From Massilia sp. Se16.2.3 (GTDB taxonomy: Bacteria > Pseudomonadota > Gammaproteobacteria > Burkholderiales > Burkholderiaceae_D), in assembly GCF_014171595.1 (NCBI RefSeq), contig NZ_CP050451.1, positions 4,712,001 through 4,776,000 of the forward strand: 64,000 nucleotides of DNA. The letters run 5' to 3'. How positions within the stretch are numbered: the first letter of the stretch is position 1; the number at the start of each line of letters is the position of its first letter. The notes beneath the pieces were generated by a model. That model was not told where the DNA came from and ran no database searches. It saw nothing but the letters and a program-made list of their open reading frames with translations. This document shows positions 38,144 to 47,685 of the stretch, piece after piece. A program made the position numbers and the translations under genes.

Positions 38144-39284
38144 ATGAAACTTTCTTCCACCCTTGCCGCCGCCGGGACTCGCTCTGGGTCCTGCAGAAGC
38201 GCCGCAGCCAACCCGCCTGGGCGCGCGTGCTGGCATGCAGCGGCGTGGCGGCCGGGCTGGGTGCGGTCATGATGCTGCTGACGGGCCTGTTGACAGGCCT
38301 GGCCAGCGACGGCAACTGGTGGCGCCTGATGGGGCCGGTCAACCTGACCATCTGCATCGTTACCGCCAATACGGTGCTGGCGCTGTTTCGCCTGCTCGAA
38401 CTGCTGCTGCCGGCGCGTGTGCTGGCCGCCATGGCCGAGGGCCGCTACTGGAGCACGACCGTCATCCTCAACACCGTCGGCCTGGCCGGCCTCGTGCTCG
38501 GCTTCGTGCTGGCCCTGCTGGTGCTGACCGGGGCGACCGGGCTGGGCCTCGAGGGTGTACGGCGCAATATCGGCGTTGGCGGCATCCGGCTGCGCATCCT
38601 GCTGTTCTTTGTCGTGGTCGGCATCGCCAACTGGGCTTGGTGGCGCCTGCGCGCCCGTGCCCGGGCCCAGCGGCGGCAAGCCACGGAAGCGCAGCTGCGC
38701 CTGCTGCAGGCGCAGATCGAACCGCACTTCCTGTTCAATACCCTCGCCAACGTGCAAAGCCTGATCGCCCCGACGACCGCGCGGCCGCGCGCCAGATGCT
38801 GGCCGACTTCAGCGGCTTCCTGCGCATGGGCCTGGAGCGCCTGCGCCACACCGACAGCACGCTGGCGCAGGAACTGGACATGGCACGCAGCTACCTCGAC
38901 CTGTTCCGCATCCGCATGGGCGAACGCCTGCGCTACAGCATCGATGCCGATGCCGCCGCGCGCGCCGCGATCCTGCCGCCGCTGCTGCTCCAGCCGCTGA
39001 TCGAGAACGCCATCACCCACGGCCTCGAGCCAAAAGTCGACGGCGGCACGGTGCACATCCATGCCCGGGTGCGCGATGGCCGGCTCGAAGTCTCCGTCAG
39101 CGACGACGGGCTGGGCCTGGATGCGCCCCGGCGCGCAGGCAAACCCCGCGGCAACGGCATGGCCCTCGAAAACATCCGCGCGCGCCTGCGCACCCGCTAC
39201 GGCGCCAATGCGGCATTGAACCTGGCAGCGCGCGCCATGGGCACCCACGCCGCCATCCACCTTCCCTACACCGCGACGCCATGA
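38144..39284 (+). CDS. LytS-type sensor histidine kinase, frame broken
   Basis: About 380 residues after two one-base corrections. It has four membrane helices (VAAGLGAVMMLLTGLL, NLTICIVTANTVLALFRLLE, VGLAGLVLGFVLALLVL, LLFFVVVGIANWAWW). A His_kinase box with phosphoacceptor His in QAQIEPHFLFNTLANVQS and an HATPase domain (LLQPLIENAITHGLEP, VSDDGLGLD, NIRARLRTRYG) follow. One base is missing near 38174 (AAAGDSLWVLQKR expected) and one near 38772 (APDDRAAARQML expected). Its stop overlaps the LytTR regulator start (ATGA), so it pairs with that regulator. The signal is unknown. Confidence 0.85.
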
Positions 39285-40036
39285 CACGTGCCCTGATCGC
39301 CGACGACGAACCCCATCTTGCCCAGCACCTGAAGGAGCAGCTTGCGCAGCTCTGGCCGGAACTCGACATCGTTCACGTGGCCAGGAACGGCTTTGACGCG
39401 GCCGAGCGGATCGCCGAGCTCCGGCCCGACCTGGCCTTCCTCGACATCCAGATGCCGGGCCTTTCCGGGCTCGAAGTGGCGCAGGGCATCGAAGGACCGA
39501 CGCGCGTGGTATTCGTCACGGCCTACGACGAGTATGCCGTGCAGGCTTTCGAGCATGCCGCGCTCGACTACCTGCTGAAACCCTTGAAAACCGAGCGCCT
39601 GGCGCGCACGCTCGAGCGCGTGAAGGGAGCCCTGACCACCCCGCCGGCGACCGACGCCCAGCTCGCGCAGGCCCTGCAGAAGCTGCTGGCGCCACCTGCC
39701 CCGGCACCCCAGCGCCTGCGCTACGTGCGCGCCGCGCAAGGGCCGCTGACGCACCAGGTCCCGGTCGCCGACGTCCTGTTCTTCCATGCGGACGACAAGT
39801 ACACGGTCGTGCGCACCGCCGCCGGCGAGCACCTGATCCGCACGCCGATCGCCGAACTGGCCGCCCAGCTCGACCCCGACCGGTTCTGGCAGGTGCACCG
39901 CTCTACCCTGATCAACCTCGATTTCCTGGCCGGCACCCGCCGCGACGAGACCAGCCGCCTGTTCGTGCGCATGGTCGGCATCGAGGCCGAACTGCCCGTC
40001 AGCCGCGCCTTTGTCCACCTGTTCAAGGCGATGTAG
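39281..40036 (+). CDS. LytTR-family response regulator
   Basis: 251 residues. An N-terminal receiver (LIADDEPHLAQHL, acceptor Asp in LAFLDIQMPGLSG, FVTAYDEYAVQAF, LLKPLKTERL) is joined by a Pro/Ala-rich linker to a C-terminal LytTR DNA-binding domain (DVLFFHADDKYTVVRTAAGE, FWQVHRSTLINLDFL). It should bind paired direct repeats at target promoters. It is flanked on both sides by LytS-like kinases and is coupled to the first by an ATGA overlap. Confidence 0.93.
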   Translation: MTRALIADDEPHLAQHLKEQLAQLWPELDIVHVARNGFDAAERIAELRPDLAFLDIQMPGLSGLEVAQGIEGPTRVVFVTAYDEYAVQAFEHAALDYLLKPLKTERLARTLERVKGALTTPPATDAQLAQALQKLLAPPAPAPQRLRYVRAAQGPLTHQVPVADVLFFHADDKYTVVRTAAGEHLIRTPIAELAAQLDPDRFWQVHRSTLINLDFLAGTRRDETSRLFVRMVGIEAELPVSRAFVHLFKAM

Positions 40037-40039
40037 GGC

Positions 40040-41170
40040 GTGCGCGTGAACGCGGGCAAGGCATGGGCGGCATTCTGGACCTTGCGCAAGGCGCGGGGCG
40101 AGCCGGCATGGATGCGCGTAGCGATCGCCAGCGCGCTTGCCTGCGCGGTCAGCCTCGCGCTGGTCCTGCTGGCGGGCCTGCTGCGGCTCGCCCTGTTCGA
40201 GCCGGCCTGGTGGCGCGCGAATGCCCTGCCCTTCGTCTGCATCGGCGTCGTCACCGGCAACACCCTGCTGGCCCTGTTCCGCCTGCTGGAATTGGGGAGT
40301 TCGGAAGCCAGGCTCGCACGCCTGCGGGTCGATACCGGCTGGAGGACGGGCCTCCTCTTCATTGCCCTTGCCCTGCTCGGCATCGTGCTGGGCTGCGCGC
40401 TTGGCCTGGGGCTGGTCCACGTCTTCCATGACCCGGCCGCCTGGGGGCGCCTGGCCCAGCCAGGCCAGCGTATCCGTTTCGCGCTGTTCATGCTGGTGCT
40501 GGCGGGAGCGGGTGCCGTGGCATGGCTGCTGCGGGCGCGCCGGCTGGCGCGGCGGCGCAGCACGCTCGAAGCGCAGCTGCAGCTGCTGCAGGCGCAGATC
40601 GAGCCGCAATTCCTGTTCAATACGCTGGCCGATGTGCAGATTCTCCTCGAGCTCGACCCGGACGGTGCGCGCCAGATGCTCGAGGAGTTCACCGACTACC
40701 TGCGCGCCAGCCTGGGCCAGCTGCGCCGGGCCGACAGCACCGTCGCCGCCGAGCTGGACATGGCGCAATGCTACCTGCAGCTGCTGCGGCTGCGCATGGG
40801 CGAGCGCCTGCGGTTTTCGATCCAGGCGAGCACGGGGGCGCGCGCCGCAACCATGGCGCCGCTGCTCCTGCAGCCGCTCGTCGAAAATGCGGTCAAGCAT
40901 GGGCTGGAACCGAAGCCAGAGGGAGGCTGCGTGCAGATCCATGCCGATGTGCGTGACGGCCGGCTGGAAATCGCCGTGATCGACGACGGCGCAGGCTTGC
41001 CCGCAACACCGGATCGGGCCGGGCTGGCACTCGAGAATATCCGCGCACGCCTGGCGGCGCGCCATGGCCCGGATGCGGCGCTGACCCTTGCGCCGCATGG
41101 CGCCGGCACGCGTGCGATGATCGTCTTGCCGTTGATCGGCGCTGCTGTCGATTCGTCGCAAGCCATGTAG
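40040..41170 (+). CDS. LytS-type sensor kinase paralogue with Gln in place of the phosphoacceptor His
   Basis: 376 residues, colinear with the kinase two genes upstream: four membrane helices, then the His_kinase and HATPase domains. The box reads QAQIEPQFLFNTLADVQIL, with Gln (CAA) where the upstream paralogue and the family have His. The ATPase motifs are kept (LLQPLVENAVKHGLEP, VIDDGAGL, LALENIRARL). It may thus be a pseudokinase or a heterodimer partner; a one-base sequence error (CAC to CAA) cannot be excluded. The start is the GTG at 40040, 3 bases after the regulator stop. Tandem duplication is likely. Confidence 0.87.
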   Translation: MRVNAGKAWAAFWTLRKARGEPAWMRVAIASALACAVSLALVLLAGLLRLALFEPAWWRANALPFVCIGVVTGNTLLALFRLLELGSSEARLARLRVDTGWRTGLLFIALALLGIVLGCALGLGLVHVFHDPAAWGRLAQPGQRIRFALFMLVLAGAGAVAWLLRARRLARRRSTLEAQLQLLQAQIEPQFLFNTLADVQILLELDPDGARQMLEEFTDYLRASLGQLRRADSTVAAELDMAQCYLQLLRLRMGERLRFSIQASTGARAATMAPLLLQPLVENAVKHGLEPKPEGGCVQIHADVRDGRLEIAVIDDGAGLPATPDRAGLALENIRARLAARHGPDAALTLAPHGAGTRAMIVLPLIGAAVDSSQAM

Positions 41171-41233
41171 CTTGCAGCCGGCGCCCTGCCATCCTTTGTC
41201 CTGTTCACACCACCATGACAAAGGATCCACAGC

Positions 41234-42247
41234 ATGCCGGCCCCTCGCTTTAACCTGGTTTTCGCTTTTCTCGTCCTGACCGGCCCTGGAGCCCATGCGC
41301 TTGCCGCCGACGACAAACCTTTCGAACCCGAGACGATGGCCATTCCGGCCGGCAGTTTCACGATGGGCTCGAACTACTGGAAAAGCACCTCGCCCGAGCG
41401 CGCCGTGCAGGTCAAGGCGTTCAGGATGGGCAAGTACGAAGTGACGGTGCGGGAATTCGGGCGCTTCGTCAATGCCACCGGCTACCGGGCGCCGCGCCAG
41501 TGCATCCAGATGGCCGGCAACCCCTGGTTTGCCAGCATGGCCGGTAGCTGGAACGCCAACACGCTCTCGCGCAGCCGCTACGAGCCCGTGACCTGCATCG
41601 GCCCGAAGGATGCAGAGGCCTACCTCGCGTGGATGTCGAAGGAAACGGGCAAGAAATACCGCCTGCCGACCGAAGCGGAATGGGAGTACGCGCACCGCGC
41701 CGGCAGCACGCGCAAATACCCTTTCGGGAACAACGAGGAGCTCGCCTGCCGCTACGGGAATATCGCCGACCGCTCGGCGGAAGCCGCCTTCAAGCGCGAC
41801 TACGACGGCCTCGATTCGAAGTCGCACGTGGGCGTGGCACCCTGCGACGACAAATCGGAGTATGCGAGCATCGTCGGCATGTACGAGCCGAATGCGTTTG
41901 GCCTGCATGACACCCTGGGCAATGTGTCGGAGTTCGTGCAAGACTGCTTCAAGCCCGGTTACACGGGTGCCCCGGCGGACGGTTCGGCCGCCGTCGAGGC
42001 GAAGTGCGTGGCGCGGGTGAACCGCGGCGGCAACTGGCACTGGGAGGGCTGGGCCGCGTATCGCCGCGGCGACATGCCGGAAGACCTGGTCGGCGCACTG
42101 GAGGGCTTCCGGGTCGCGCTCGACGTGGACGATGCGGACGATGTCGTGGCCACGGCTGCGACGAGCGAGTTCGCGGCCGAGCTCGCGGACGCCCGGCAGA
42201 AGGAGCGCGACAGGCGCAGCCAGCGCGCAGCCATCAAGGCGGACTGA
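41234..42247 (+). CDS. Formylglycine-generating enzyme (SUMF1/EgtB/PvdO) family secreted protein
   Basis: 337 residues with a signal peptide (LVFAFLVLTGPGAHALA). The domain shows MAIPAGSFTMGSNYW, FRMGKYEVTVREFGRFVNAT, YRLPTEAEWEYAHRAGS, NAFGLHDTLGNVSEFVQDCF and RVNRGGNWHW, the full pattern of the family. Secreted bacterial members are often not sulfatase activators; substrate and activity are unknown here. It ends in a charged helix (AELADARQKERDRRSQRAA). It stands alone downstream of the two-component genes. Confidence 0.88.
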   Translation: MPAPRFNLVFAFLVLTGPGAHALAADDKPFEPETMAIPAGSFTMGSNYWKSTSPERAVQVKAFRMGKYEVTVREFGRFVNATGYRAPRQCIQMAGNPWFASMAGSWNANTLSRSRYEPVTCIGPKDAEAYLAWMSKETGKKYRLPTEAEWEYAHRAGSTRKYPFGNNEELACRYGNIADRSAEAAFKRDYDGLDSKSHVGVAPCDDKSEYASIVGMYEPNAFGLHDTLGNVSEFVQDCFKPGYTGAPADGSAAVEAKCVARVNRGGNWHWEGWAAYRRGDMPEDLVGALEGFRVALDVDDADDVVATAATSEFAAELADARQKERDRRSQRAAIKAD

Positions 42248-42299
42248 TCCAGTTGCGCCGTGGGCGCACCGGCCACCCGGGGCCGACCGCAAGACCCCG

Positions 42300-42600
42300 C
42301 TAGCGCAGGTGCGCGATTTCGACGGAACCTTTTTCGTCGAAGATCGGCGAACCTGCGCCAGCCGGACGGCGTCGTTGAAGTCGCTTGCCGCGATGACGCA
42401 GTAGCCGGACAAGGGGCTGCTGCTCAGCTTTGCACCGACCAGCCGGGTGGGCACCTCGACGCTGCCGTGGCTGAGCGCGCCCCGGTCGAGCAGGGCCTGC
42501 CCCAGCCCCTCGAACCAGCTGTCCCAGCGCAGGGGATCATGACGCGGACCTTCCGCCTCCCCGACCGTGGCACCCCGAAAACGACCAGAAATTTTTCCAT
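42300..42600 (-). CDS. YCII-related domain protein, frame broken twice
   Basis: About 100 residues after two one-base corrections. Reading from GGAGAAG and the ATG at 42600 gives MEKFLVVF, then (next frame) RGATVGEAEGPRHDPLRW, LLDRGALSHGSVEV, SPLSGYCVIAASDFNDAV, and then (third frame) GSPIFDEKGSVEIAHLR before a TAG stop. This is the ferredoxin-like YCII fold in order. Bases appear missing near 42580 and 42347, and the corrected length is an exact multiple of three. The role is unknown. No other gene is seen in 42248-42850. Confidence 0.65.
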
Positions 42601-42800
42601 GCCGACTCTTCTCCGATGAAGTGCGGGGCCGCGCCCCTGCTGCGTTTGTACCCAACCGTAGCACAAGGCCCAGGCCGGCGACGCACGCAAGCGCGCCGGC
42701 GCGCGCAGGCAGAAGCCGCCTTCCGGCGCGGCCGCGGCGGTCCCGCAATCGGATCGTGCTTCAGCGATTTGCCGGCGGTGCTAAGCTGCTTCCTTCCTGA

Positions 42801-42825
42801 TAGTGTTGCATTTTTAGCAAACACT
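42801..42825. promoter_or_regulatory. Inverted repeat upstream of dps
   Basis: TAGTGTT and AACACTA are perfect 7-base arms around an 11-base AT-rich centre, 26 bases before the dps start in an AT-rich stretch. It may bind a regulator or overlap the promoter; no regulator is assigned. Confidence 0.45.
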
Positions 42826-42850
42826 AACATTTCACTTCTGGAGAATCGCA

Positions 42851-43357
42851 ATGCACATGGATACTGGAATCAATGCGGAAGACCGTGCACGCATCGTCGA
42901 GTCGCTCTCGACCGTACTGGCGGACGCCTACATGCTGTACCTGAAAACGCACAACTTCCACTGGAACGTGACGGGCCCGATGTTCTCGACCCTGCACGTG
43001 ATGTTCGAAGAGCAGTACACCGAGCAGTGGAACGCCCTCGACGACATCGCCGAGCGCATCCGCTCCCTCGGCCACTTCGCCCCGGCCACCTCGCGCCGCT
43101 ATGCCGAACTGTCGAGCATCAAGGAAGAACCGGACGTGCTCTCGGCCAAGGAGATGATCCGCCAGCTGGTCGACGGCAACGAAACCATCGTGCGTACCCT
43201 GCGCGCCGGCGTGAAGGTCGCCGACGACCTGGACGACTACCCGACCGCCGACATGCTCACCACCCGCATGGAAGTGCACGAGAAGAACGCCTGGATGCTG
43301 CGCTCCTTCCTCGAGCAGGGTGCGGGATCGACGCAGGGCGAAGCCTCGTCGGATTGA
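42851..43357 (+). CDS. dps: Dps family DNA-binding ferritin-like protein
   Basis: 168 residues. A four-helix ferritin-like protein that forms a dodecamer, oxidises and stores iron and protects DNA in starvation or oxidative stress. The ferroxidase ligands are in THNFHWNVTGPMFSTLHVMF and EEQYTEQWNALDDIAERIR. TGGAGAA precedes the ATG at 42851; a second in-frame ATG follows two codons later. It is single, with a GGCGGC-GCCGCC hairpin just after the stop. Confidence 0.94.
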   Translation: MHMDTGINAEDRARIVESLSTVLADAYMLYLKTHNFHWNVTGPMFSTLHVMFEEQYTEQWNALDDIAERIRSLGHFAPATSRRYAELSSIKEEPDVLSAKEMIRQLVDGNETIVRTLRAGVKVADDLDDYPTADMLTTRMEVHEKNAWMLRSFLEQGAGSTQGEASSD

Positions 43358-43403
43358 CGACGCCCGGCGGCAGACGCCGCCTTGCCCACCCTCGCCGGCA
43401 CGC

Positions 43404-44336
43404 TTAGCGGATGCCGGCTGCCGAGGTATCGCTCGGCCGGCGATACGGCTCCGGCTGGCTGGTCTGTGGGGGCGTGTAGTAGTAGGGCGTGGAGCGGCGC
43501 TCCTCGGCTTCCTCGCGCTGCTGCTTGCGTTCAGCGACGAGTTCGTTGTACCGGAGAATATACCGGTTCACCGCCTCCAGCCCTTCGTCTGCCTCGTCGA
43601 TGGTGTTTTCGACAGTTTTTTCTGCGGCGTCAACCATCGCGACATTCGACCGGCTGCCGAGACGGCGCAGCTTGTCCAGGTCACGGTCGGACAGGCATCT
43701 GGCCGACGAAGTGGTACCGCAGGCGAAGCGTCGCAGGCGGGCGGCAAATGCTTCACCTTCTGCGAGCTGACCGCTCCCGAGCTCCCAGTCCCTGTCTTTC
43801 TTCATTTTTTCCGCACAGGCACGATAACTGTCGATACGTGCGATGAGCCTATCGCGCGCCGCGTCATCGAAATTGCCGGATGGTTCCGAATAGGGCCAGT
43901 CGCCGCAAGCTGCCGCCACGGAGCGCACCTTGCGCGCATCGTCCAGGTCCTTCTCGGCCTCCGTGATCAGTTCGGCGAGCAGCGGCTCAAGATATCGCAA
44001 CGGGTCGGCCTCGACCCGCGCCATCGCAGCATCGAGTTGCTGCGCGACAAACGCATCGTTTTTTGCAAGCAACGGGGCGGCCTTTGCCTTGTTGAACGAA
44101 ACCTCCTCGTTAATGCACATTTCGCGGTCGGAACGCGCTGACTTGAGCAATGCCGCCTTTTCCTTGCGCAATTCGCTCGCGTCATTCCAGACCAGCATCT
44201 CGGCGACCTTGCCCTCCAGCGGCGCGTTGCAGGCAGTCGCAACGGGCGGGGCGGGGGCAGGCTTGCGCGCCGCAGGCGCTGCCTGGACGGTGCCGGCGGC
44301 AAGGAGGAAGAGAAGAAGAGTACGGGTGAGTGTCAT
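43404..44336 (-). CDS. Secreted hypothetical protein
   Basis: About 310 residues. A signal peptide (TLTRTLLLFLLAAGTVQAAPA) is followed by a Pro/Ala linker, a largely helical charged region with several Cys (TACNAPLEGK, REMCINEE, AAACGDWPYS, RFACGTTSSARCL) and a Pro/Tyr-rich tail (STPYYYTPPQTSQPEPY). I recognise no family. The start at 44336 gives the leader; the longer frame to 44516 does not. The six or so Cys suggest disulphides in the periplasm. Confidence 0.65.
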   Translation of the reverse strand: MTLTRTLLLFLLAAGTVQAAPAARKPAPAPPVATACNAPLEGKVAEMLVWNDASELRKEKAALLKSARSDREMCINEEVSFNKAKAAPLLAKNDAFVAQQLDAAMARVEADPLRYLEPLLAELITEAEKDLDDARKVRSVAAACGDWPYSEPSGNFDDAARDRLIARIDSYRACAEKMKKDRDWELGSGQLAEGEAFAARLRRFACGTTSSARCLSDRDLDKLRRLGSRSNVAMVDAAEKTVENTIDEADEGLEAVNRYILRYNELVAERKQQREEAEERRSTPYYYTPPQTSQPEPYRRPSDTSAAGIR

Positions 44337-44523
44337 GAATATCTCGATTGGCGTGGGCGGACAGGGAAGGTAGCGCTGCGACAGGACTTGCCGCTGGATT
44401 GCTTGGCAAACCGCTACCATCCCTTGCAAACCAGTCATTATCGTGACGCGAGGAAAGTTAGTAAAGAAAGAAATTCCCGCCCGGTTCCTCGCGTTGTAAT
44501 GACACATCGCGTGCATGGCCAGC

Positions 44524-45096
44524 TCAGGCCGGCCTGGCCACCGTCATCTTCTCGAGCAATTGCGCGACGCTTCGCACTTCAGGAACGGCAATGAAACCGT
44601 GGTTCGTCGTCTGCTGGCGTCCCCTGCTGTCCCGGACGGATTCGCGCTCGAAGATCACGTCGCCCGAGCCGTCCGCATGTTCGGTGCGTTCGAGCTCGCC
44701 GATGTCGGCAATCTGATAGGACTTGACGGTAATCGAGTCCTTGCCGGCGATGATGAGGGCGCGCCGGTTGGTGAGCCCATACACGATCCATGCCGCTTTT
44801 CTCCGCAACCAGAACGGAGAGCTCAGCCCGGCAATCCCGATCAGCAGGAAGGGCAAGCCGAACAGCGGAAACAGGCTCCAGCCGTCCTCGAACGAAGGCA
44901 GGCGAAAGCCCGACGCGCCGGCCATCCAGAAGAGGGAAAAGGCGGTCCAGGGGATGAAGAAGAACCAGAGCTTGAAGGCATCCTTCATGTAGCGCCGAGG
45001 CGAGGGCTGGCCAGTCCAGAGGAGGCTTTCGCCGGTGTTGAGTTCCGCGCGCAGGCGCTGCTGCAAGGGTTCGGGTAATGCGGCCAGGTGTGCCAT
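44524..45096 (-). CDS. Membrane protein with PH-like domain
   Basis: 190 residues. An N-terminal segment (EPLQQRLRAELNTGESLLWTG) typical of bacterial PH-domain membrane proteins is followed by two or three hydrophobic helices (LWFFFIPWTAFSLFWMAG, LFPLFGLPFLLIGIAGL). A beta-rich C-terminal part then reads IVYGLTNRRALIIAGKDSITVKSYQIADIGELERTEHADG, in pieces matching the bPH fold. The function is unknown. It stands apart from its neighbours, with about 130 bases free on the upstream side. Confidence 0.7.
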   Translation of the reverse strand: MAHLAALPEPLQQRLRAELNTGESLLWTGQPSPRRYMKDAFKLWFFFIPWTAFSLFWMAGASGFRLPSFEDGWSLFPLFGLPFLLIGIAGLSSPFWLRRKAAWIVYGLTNRRALIIAGKDSITVKSYQIADIGELERTEHADGSGDVIFERESVRDSRGRQQTTNHGFIAVPEVRSVAQLLEKMTVARPA

Positions 45097-45224
45097 GTGC
45101 TTCCTCTATGTGCTGCCGTGGGTCTGTCAGGTGCTGCTGCTCGACGGTATTGCCGCTGAGTATGAATATGTATTGCCAAGCTCAAATCGTGACGAGCCAG
45201 AGCCAGCGGCGGCGGTACCGGCGT

Positions 45225-45935
45225 TCAGTCGGCCGCTACTTTGTTGGCATGCAGCGCCACCAGTTCGCCGACCGTCAGCCCCTGCCTGCAGGTTGCCCGC
45301 TCGCCCGCGATGTCGTAGTGGCTCGCGCGCTCCATCGCCATCGCCTGCGCCAGGCGCGCCTGGAGCTGCGCGGCCGGGACCTCGACAGCGGGCGCGAAGT
45401 CGACACGATGCACGGCCTGAAGGAGTTCAGGGCTGTCCCGCTCGGGCAGCTCGGTTCCGGTGCTGCATGAAGCCCAGTTGCCGTCCCGCGTCGGATACAC
45501 GAAGGAATACGGATAGCGGACGTGAACATACGCGCCCGCCCCGTCCTTCTTCACATACAGCAGCACCGGGTTTTGCTCGGCAAAGCGCGGACGGCCGTAA
45601 TGGTCGACCGCGATGAACTCGATCGTATCCTGCGTGTGCTGGCCCGCCACGACCTTGAGGACCCGATATTTCGCCTTCAGCCTGGTGTTGAGGCGCATGC
45701 TGACGCGCTGCATGCCGCGCTCCTTCATCACGCGTTCATCCTCGGCTTTCCTGGCGGCGATCTCCTCCGGCGTGTCCGGGAAGACCTCGACCGAGATCTT
45801 TTCGCCGACGAAGGCGACGACGTCCGCAGCCAGCTGCGAGGCCGGGGCAGGCGTGGCGCCGGTGCCGGCCAGGACGGCCAGCGGCAAGCAGCCGAGTGCG
45901 ATCAGGACGCCCGACAGATGGTGTTTGTTGAGCAA
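45225..45935 (-). CDS. Secreted hypothetical protein
   Basis: 236 residues with a signal peptide (LSGVLIALGCLPLAVLAG). The mature part begins with a domain about calculating a flux or response, AADVVAFVGEKISVEVFP, then RLNTRLKAKYRVLKVVAGQH, FIAVDHYGRPRFAEQNPVLL and YVHVRYPYSFVYPTRDGNW. Similar periplasmic beta-rich proteins exist in relatives, but I cannot name the family. An unusual Cys pair (ASCSTGT, ATCRQG) may form a disulphide. Confidence 0.6.
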   Translation of the reverse strand: MLNKHHLSGVLIALGCLPLAVLAGTGATPAPASQLAADVVAFVGEKISVEVFPDTPEEIAARKAEDERVMKERGMQRVSMRLNTRLKAKYRVLKVVAGQHTQDTIEFIAVDHYGRPRFAEQNPVLLYVKKDGAGAYVHVRYPYSFVYPTRDGNWASCSTGTELPERDSPELLQAVHRVDFAPAVEVPAAQLQARLAQAMAMERASHYDIAGERATCRQGLTVGELVALHANKVAAD

Positions 45936-46002
45936 ATCGGCCTCCTCTTTCAGTATGGTCTGGCGTTTCCGGACTGGCGATGCAGCGCGCGCCGCTGCGG
46001 AC

Positions 46003-46918
46003 TCAAGGCGTACCGAGGAAAGCCTTGACCTCGCCCTGGAAGCGCTGGGGCTGGTCCCACATGATGAAGTGGGCGCTGTCCTCGATGCGCTTCAGGTTCA
46101 GGCTTTTCACGGGTGCGTAGGCGGTTTTATAAAAGCCATCGAACATCGCCGCGGGAATCGGCACGCTCTTCGGCTGGACATACAGCACGGTGACCGGGAC
46201 GGTGATCTTCGCCAGTTCGGGCGTGAGGTCGGTGACGATCAGTTCGCGGTAGGCGCGCACGCCCACGTCAGGGTCGCTGGCCAGCGAATCGGCGGTCGCG
46301 CCGGCGCGCATCGCCTCGGTGTTGACCATGCCGGCGATGGTGTCGCCCGCCCGCTTGCTGCGTTGTTCGGGAGTGGCCGCGCGCATGCCGGCGGCGATGC
46401 CGTCCGCGACCGACTCGACCTTCTGGGCGCTGGCGCCGGGCCCGGCGAACAGCGGACCCATGTAGGGGGCACCATGTCGACCACCATCAGCCGCGACAGG
46501 GCTTGCGGATGGCGCGCGGCCAGCATCATGCCCATCGTGCCGCCCATCGAGTGGCCGATCACGGCCGGCTTGCTCAAGCCGGATTCCGCGATGTAGCGGG
46601 CAATCTCTTCGGCGACGGGCGCGGCGACCAGGCCCTCCTTGTTTGCGCCGGCAGGCTGGACCGGCGAAGCCCGCAACCTGCACCGGTGGTAGCGGTAACC
46701 GGGCACCGCGGACACGGTCGAGGCCCAGGCGCGCGGCGAGGAGTTCAGGCCGGGGATCAGGATGACATCGGGCCCGTGCCCTCGGTGCGCACGGTGATGC
46801 GTTCGGAAGCAAAGGGTGCGGCCAGGGCGCCGGCGATCGGCAGCGCCGTCGCGACAGCCGCCAGCACCGCCATGAACCCGCGGCGCGAAAATTTGCTGCT
46901 TCCCATCCCTGCTTTCAT
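46003..46918 (-). CDS. Tat-exported alpha/beta hydrolase, frame broken at several points
   Basis: About 305 residues after correction. The ATG at 46918 (GAGGAGA upstream) opens a Tat signal (SRRGFMAVLAAVATALPIAG). The frame then has to be joined at about 46770 (missing base), 46683 (missing), 46667 (extra) and 46470 (a C5 run where C6 is needed). The joined product has VILIPGLNSSPRAWASTVSA, GHSMGGTMGMMLAARHP, the acid region VTVLYVQPKSVPIP and the His in IEDSAHFIMWDQPQRF. This is an exported hydrolase of unknown substrate. Four indels in one gene also allow genuine decay, so its status is uncertain. Confidence 0.7.
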
Positions 46919-47069
46919 CCCGTCTCCTCGGCATTATCGGTGGCATCGCGGCAGGCTCCCCGACGGGGACGCAGGCTGCCGGTCAATACACGGGCTAGGT
47001 TAGCTGATAATGCTGAGCAGAAAACTATCGCATTGTCACAACGCAATACGATACCGGTCCAGGTGTGCT

Positions 47070-47474
47070 TCAGGCCGTCGGCAGCGTGTAGTCGAACTCG
47101 TAGAAATGGTTGCGCTCCTCGATGCGGATGCGCATGGTGCCGCTGATGCCGGTGAGCTTGCCGGTGCCGGAATCCGGTACCACAGTGATCGACAGCTGCT
47201 GGGCACCGCGCGCCATGGTGCCCGAGTGCTGCAGCACGAAGCTGCCGCTCTTGCCGTGCAGGGTGCCGGTCACGCGTTCGATGGCGACGTAGCCGGCCGA
47301 GCCTTCGGTGACGGTCATGGCGGACAGCATTTCACCGGAGCCGCGGCCGTTCAGGTCGCCGTGATAGAGCTTGTCGATCGCCATGCGGCCCGTGGTGGCG
47401 TTGTCGACGACGACAGGCTCGCCTTGCGGGGTGACGGTGACATCGAACGGTCCGGCGGCGTGGAGCTGGCTCAT
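47070..47474 (-). CDS. DUF3224 domain-containing protein
   Basis: 134 residues, a small beta-barrel of the DUF3224 type: HAAGPFDVTVTPQGEPVV, GRMAIDKLYHGDLNGRGSG, EGSAGYVAIERVTGTLHGK, SFVLQHSGTMARGAQQLSIT and GKLTGISGTMRIRIEERNH. It is cytoplasmic with no leader. The family has an allene-oxide-cyclase-like fold but no known bacterial role. Confidence 0.85.
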   Translation of the reverse strand: MSQLHAAGPFDVTVTPQGEPVVVDNATTGRMAIDKLYHGDLNGRGSGEMLSAMTVTEGSAGYVAIERVTGTLHGKSGSFVLQHSGTMARGAQQLSITVVPDSGTGKLTGISGTMRIRIEERNHFYEFDYTLPTA

Positions 47475-47685
47475 GGTGCGATTCCTTCAGGTATGAAAAA
47501 GATATGACACATTCTAGGGGAATGTGGGCGGTAAATCACCCGTCGTGCGCATCTGCGCTGCCCTTGACCCGGACGGCGGCGCCAGATCCGGCCAGCGCGC
47601 CCAGCCAGGCAGGCGCTCTCCGGGTGCGGGAGCAAGGCTTGTCGTTGTATGATTGGCAAGCACCCGTTTCCGGAGACTGAAGACC

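Noticed and set aside
39266..42748. A 1160-codon minus-strand frame
   Set aside because: Antisense to the LytTR regulator, second kinase and formylglycine-enzyme-like genes; only its far 5' part (42347-42580) reflects a real gene, the YCII-like one.
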